DNA of 8,456 nucleotides from the NCBI GenBank assembly GCA_009775535.1, contig VSPW01000079.1, positions 1 to 8,456 of the forward strand. The letters run 5' to 3'. This stretch comes from Muribaculaceae bacterium (GTDB lineage Bacteria > Bacteroidota > Bacteroidia > Bacteroidales > Muribaculaceae). Every line of letters begins with the position of its first letter. Position 1 is the stretch's first letter. Below, piece by piece: positions 6,789-8,456 of this stretch. The notes below the pieces were generated by a model. It searched no databases, was not told the DNA's origin, and worked only from the letters and a program-made list of their open reading frames with translations. Made by a program: the position numbers and the translations under genes.

Positions 6789-6914
6789 ATGAGACCATTA
6801 GGAACAATCTTATGTGCTGTCGGCGTAGCCTTGACAGGATTCGGTCTTGGTTTGGGGCTTCGGCAGCAATCTGCTAAGCCAGTCGAAGTCAAGACTGTCA
6901 AAGTAAAAAAATGA
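6789..6914 (+). CDS. Possible small single-pass membrane protein (41 aa)
   Basis: ATG 6789 to TGA 6912-6914 encodes 41 residues. The chain begins MRPLGTILC, runs through a glycine-rich hydrophobic helix (about residues 4-24, with GFGLGLG near the end), and closes with a hydrophilic tail rich in Lys and Val (KPVEVKTVKVKK). That is the layout of a small inner-membrane protein; the topology is inferred. I do not recognise a family. The Cys9 context (TILC) does not form a good lipobox. Its codons (AGA, TTA, GGA, ACA) are more AT-rich than those of its neighbours, which could mean recent origin, transfer, or that it is not coding. No clear promoter precedes it, so expression would come from glyA read-through or an unrecognised start. 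A hairpin follows at once. Conservation of the peptide in relatives would decide. Confidence 0.45.
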   Translation: MRPLGTILCAVGVALTGFGLGLGLRQQSAKPVEVKTVKVKK

Positions 6915-6915
6915 C

Positions 6916-6953
6916 GTTTCGGGGCAGTTGGTATCTACAGACTGTCCCGAAGC
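6916..6953 (+). terminator. Stable hairpin after the small ORF, possible transcription terminator
   Basis: TTCGGGGCAG (6918-6927) pairs along its full length with CTGTCCCGAA (6942-6951), using one G-U pair. Extending outward by a U-G and a G-C pair gives a 12-bp stem from 6916 to 6953 with a 14-base loop. It lies two bases after the small ORF stop and before the next promoter, the right place for a terminator. There is no T-run on the 3' side; on the minus strand the stem is followed by T7 after a few bases, but no minus-strand gene is seen. It may instead protect the mRNA 3' end. Confidence 0.45.
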
Positions 6954-6960
6954 CGTTATA

Positions 6961-6976
6961 TGTGGGAGATTGTGGG
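6961..6976 (+). promoter_or_regulatory. TGTGGG direct repeat upstream of the TPR sensor promoter
   Basis: TGTGGG occurs at 6961-6966 and again at 6971-6976, exactly 10 bp apart, which places both copies on the same face of the helix. The pair ends 7 bp before the -33 box, a typical place for an activator to bind. It is a candidate site only; two six-base copies could be chance. Confidence 0.3.
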
Positions 6977-6983
6977 TCTGAAA

Positions 6984-7015
6984 TTTGTGTGATTGGGGAT
7001 TTGGCAGTAATTTTG
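6984..7015 (+). promoter_or_regulatory. Bacteroidetes-type promoter of the TPR sensor gene
   Basis: TTTG (6984-6987) and TAATTTTG (7008-7015) both match the Bacteroidetes consensus boxes TTTG and TAnnTTTG exactly, with a 20-bp spacer. Transcription would start near 7020-7024, giving a leader of about 15-20 bases before ATG 7038. This marks the TPR gene as its own transcription unit, separate from glyA. Confidence 0.78.
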
Positions 7016-7037
7016 CGCCTTTGAAACCTTTATACAT

Positions 7038-8456
7038 ATGATTAATCATAACAGCTTACGACTCTTACCTTATATATCGATTGTAGTTTCTGCCGTGGTG
7101 GCCATGGTCTCTGTGGTGTCTTGTGGCGGTAAAAAGGTTGATCCTCTGGTGGTTGACCGCCATATGGCGGTCGATACGGAAGTCAGGGGACATAGCGGGA
7201 CCCGTCTTTACGCAGATCCTTCAGGGGCAGAGGCCGTCAGTATTGCCGGCATTGATTCCGCGCTTGATGAGGTTGAGGCCGGATATTTCAAGTCGCTCCT
7301 GGCTTTGTCACGTCTGTTGCAGGGCGATGTCGCTACATGTGATTCCTTGTTCAGGGAAGTGTCGGTGGTGGCTGATGCATTCGAGGATGACGAGCCGCTT
7401 CTGAAGGAATATCTGTCGAGATGCAAGCAGGTGAGGTATAATATCGTGGGCCTTAATGATTCTGCCATAGTGCATGGATACCGGGCTTATGATGCTTCGA
7501 TAAAGGCTGGTAACTATGTCTATGCTGTGGAAAATTTGTCGTCGGTAGGTGAGTTCCAATCGGATATGGGCGACATGCCACAGGCTGCGGCTACCCTCAG
7601 GCGTGCGATTGCCATGGCTGATTCCATAGGTTACAACGGGCGGAGGTCTTTGCCTGTGATGCTTGCTGCGGTGTATTCGGCAATAGGCAACTGGGCTGAG
7701 GCCGACAGGTATTATGGCATGCATCAGGCAAAGATCGGGGATTATAGCCCGGCAGTCAACTTTTTCTACTATAACGGGAAGGGTAATAGCTATTATTACC
7801 GTAAGATGTATGATGAGGCTGTGGATGAATTCAGGATGGCGCAGGCTATCGCCGATTCCTTGGGAGACCCTTATATGATGGCAATGTGTGAAGTGAATTT
7901 GGGTGAGGCGCTTATGTATGCCGGTAGGCTTGATTCGGCTGACATGCATATAAACAGCGGCGTGGAAAAATTTGAAAACCTTGGCGTGAACGACCGCGGC
8001 CAGGCGTTCTATATATCCAGCCTGCTTGGTGAATTGGCGCTGCGCAAGGGAGATTCAAGGCATGCTGCCCTCAGGCTGTCATCGGCACTTGACAATATTT
8101 CCGGGATGCCACCGCGATATGTGGCTGTACATTATGGACGTATGCGTGATTATTACAGGCTTATTGGCGATTTCAGGAATGCCTACAATTACCAGACATT
8201 GGCCGATTCGGTGAAGATGTCGCTTTTTGATGAGTCGAACCGCAATTATGCCGCGGAACTTGAATACAGGTACATGCAGGACACTACATTGCTAAACAGC
8301 CGGGCAAGCATGGCCAAGAAAGAGGAAGAAGTGATGCGCCTGCGGCAGGGTGTTTGGGCTGTAGTTGCCCTGGTTGTCGCGCTTGTGGCTGTAGGATGGG
8401 CATATATCTTCCATATGTCCCGTAAGAAGGAGCGGGCGTTCAGCCGTATGAAGACG
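7038..8456 (+). CDS. TPR-containing membrane sensor/regulator, N-terminal part (3' end outside window)
   Basis: The frame opens at ATG 7038 and is still open at the last base, giving 473 residues. A signal peptide (residues 1-28) ends in VVSC, an acceptable lipobox with Cys29. Helical TPR-like repeats follow, roughly at 82-110, 171-200, 207-234, 246-274, 286-315, 327-355 and 366-394, several with the AxxxFxxAxxIADS pattern. Residues about 400-437 look like a charged coiled coil; 439-459 is a strong transmembrane helix (VWAVVALVVALVAVGWAY), then a basic stretch (SRKKER) begins the cytoplasmic part. Bacteroidetes proteins with this layout usually end in a histidine kinase or a LuxR/HTH DNA-binding domain and act as sensors; which applies is not visible. 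The N-terminus is probably periplasmic and possibly lipid-anchored. It has its own promoter. Start choice rests on the signal peptide and the promoter 22 bp upstream. The sensor role is inferred from architecture. Confidence 0.85.
   Translation, partial: MINHNSLRLLPYISIVVSAVVAMVSVVSCGGKKVDPLVVDRHMAVDTEVRGHSGTRLYADPSGAEAVSIAGIDSALDEVEAGYFKSLLALSRLLQGDVATCDSLFREVSVVADAFEDDEPLLKEYLSRCKQVRYNIVGLNDSAIVHGYRAYDASIKAGNYVYAVENLSSVGEFQSDMGDMPQAAATLRRAIAMADSIGYNGRRSLPVMLAAVYSAIGNWAEADRYYGMHQAKIGDYSPAVNFFYYNGKGNSYYYRKMYDEAVDEFRMAQAIADSLGDPYMMAMCEVNLGEALMYAGRLDSADMHINSGVEKFENLGVNDRGQAFYISSLLGELALRKGDSRHAALRLSSALDNISGMPPRYVAVHYGRMRDYYRLIGDFRNAYNYQTLADSVKMSLFDESNRNYAAELEYRYMQDTTLLNSRASMAKKEEEVMRLRQGVWAVVALVVALVAVGWAYIFHMSRKKERAFSRMKT

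Noticed and set aside
7308..7949. Antisense ORF (213 codons) opposite the TPR sensor gene
   Set aside because: The + strand frame here encodes a coherent TPR array; the antisense product is low in recognisable features and has no promoter.

Overview
The window looks like a piece of a Bacteroidales chromosome, most like the gut family Muribaculaceae. The grounds are close resemblance of PyrB, PyrI and GlyA to Bacteroides-type proteins as I remember them, roughly 50% GC with frequent ATA codons, no Shine-Dalgarno motifs ahead of the starts, and two promoters of the Bacteroidetes type (TTTG-like box, about 20 bp, TAnnTTTG). The family assignment is inference; the order is fairly secure. All supported genes lie on the + strand and are closely packed. 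No tRNA, rRNA, CRISPR array, insertion sequence or integration site is visible, and no gap between genes exceeds about 125 bp.

Region 1 (1-3333) is a probable transport and metabolism operon. It holds the C-terminal part of an OPT-family oligopeptide transporter (start outside the window), a complete DinF-type MATE efflux transporter, and a creatininase-family metallohydrolase. The gaps are only 22 and 16 bp. The hydrolase has the metal-binding motifs of the superfamily, but its NGHGGN motif suggests it is not a true creatininase. Its substrate is unknown.

Region 2 (3334-6720) is a nucleotide and one-carbon operon: pyrB, pyrI, a flavin reductase-like gene, then glyA. A Bacteroidetes-type promoter sits in the 67-bp gap before pyrB. 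pyrB/pyrI and pyrI/flavin reductase each overlap by ATGA, which points to translational coupling. PyrB and PyrI form aspartate carbamoyltransferase, the committed step of pyrimidine synthesis. GlyA makes glycine and methylene-tetrahydrofolate, used for purines and dTMP. The role of the flavin reductase-like protein in this group is not known.

Region 3 (6721-8456) starts with a 68-bp spacer containing an inverted repeat. It is followed by a possible 41-residue single-span membrane protein, a stable hairpin, and a second well-formed Bacteroidetes-type promoter preceded by a 10-bp-spaced direct repeat. That promoter drives a large gene that runs off the window: a signal peptide with a lipobox, a TPR array, a coiled coil and a transmembrane helix. 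This is the layout of Bacteroidetes TPR sensors that end in a histidine kinase or a DNA-binding domain, but the output domain lies outside the window.

Most of the window is conserved housekeeping sequence. I do not see an obviously new multi-gene system. The least explained parts are the small membrane ORF with its flanking hairpins, the truncated TPR sensor with its upstream repeat, and the orphan functions of the creatininase-like and flavin reductase-like proteins.
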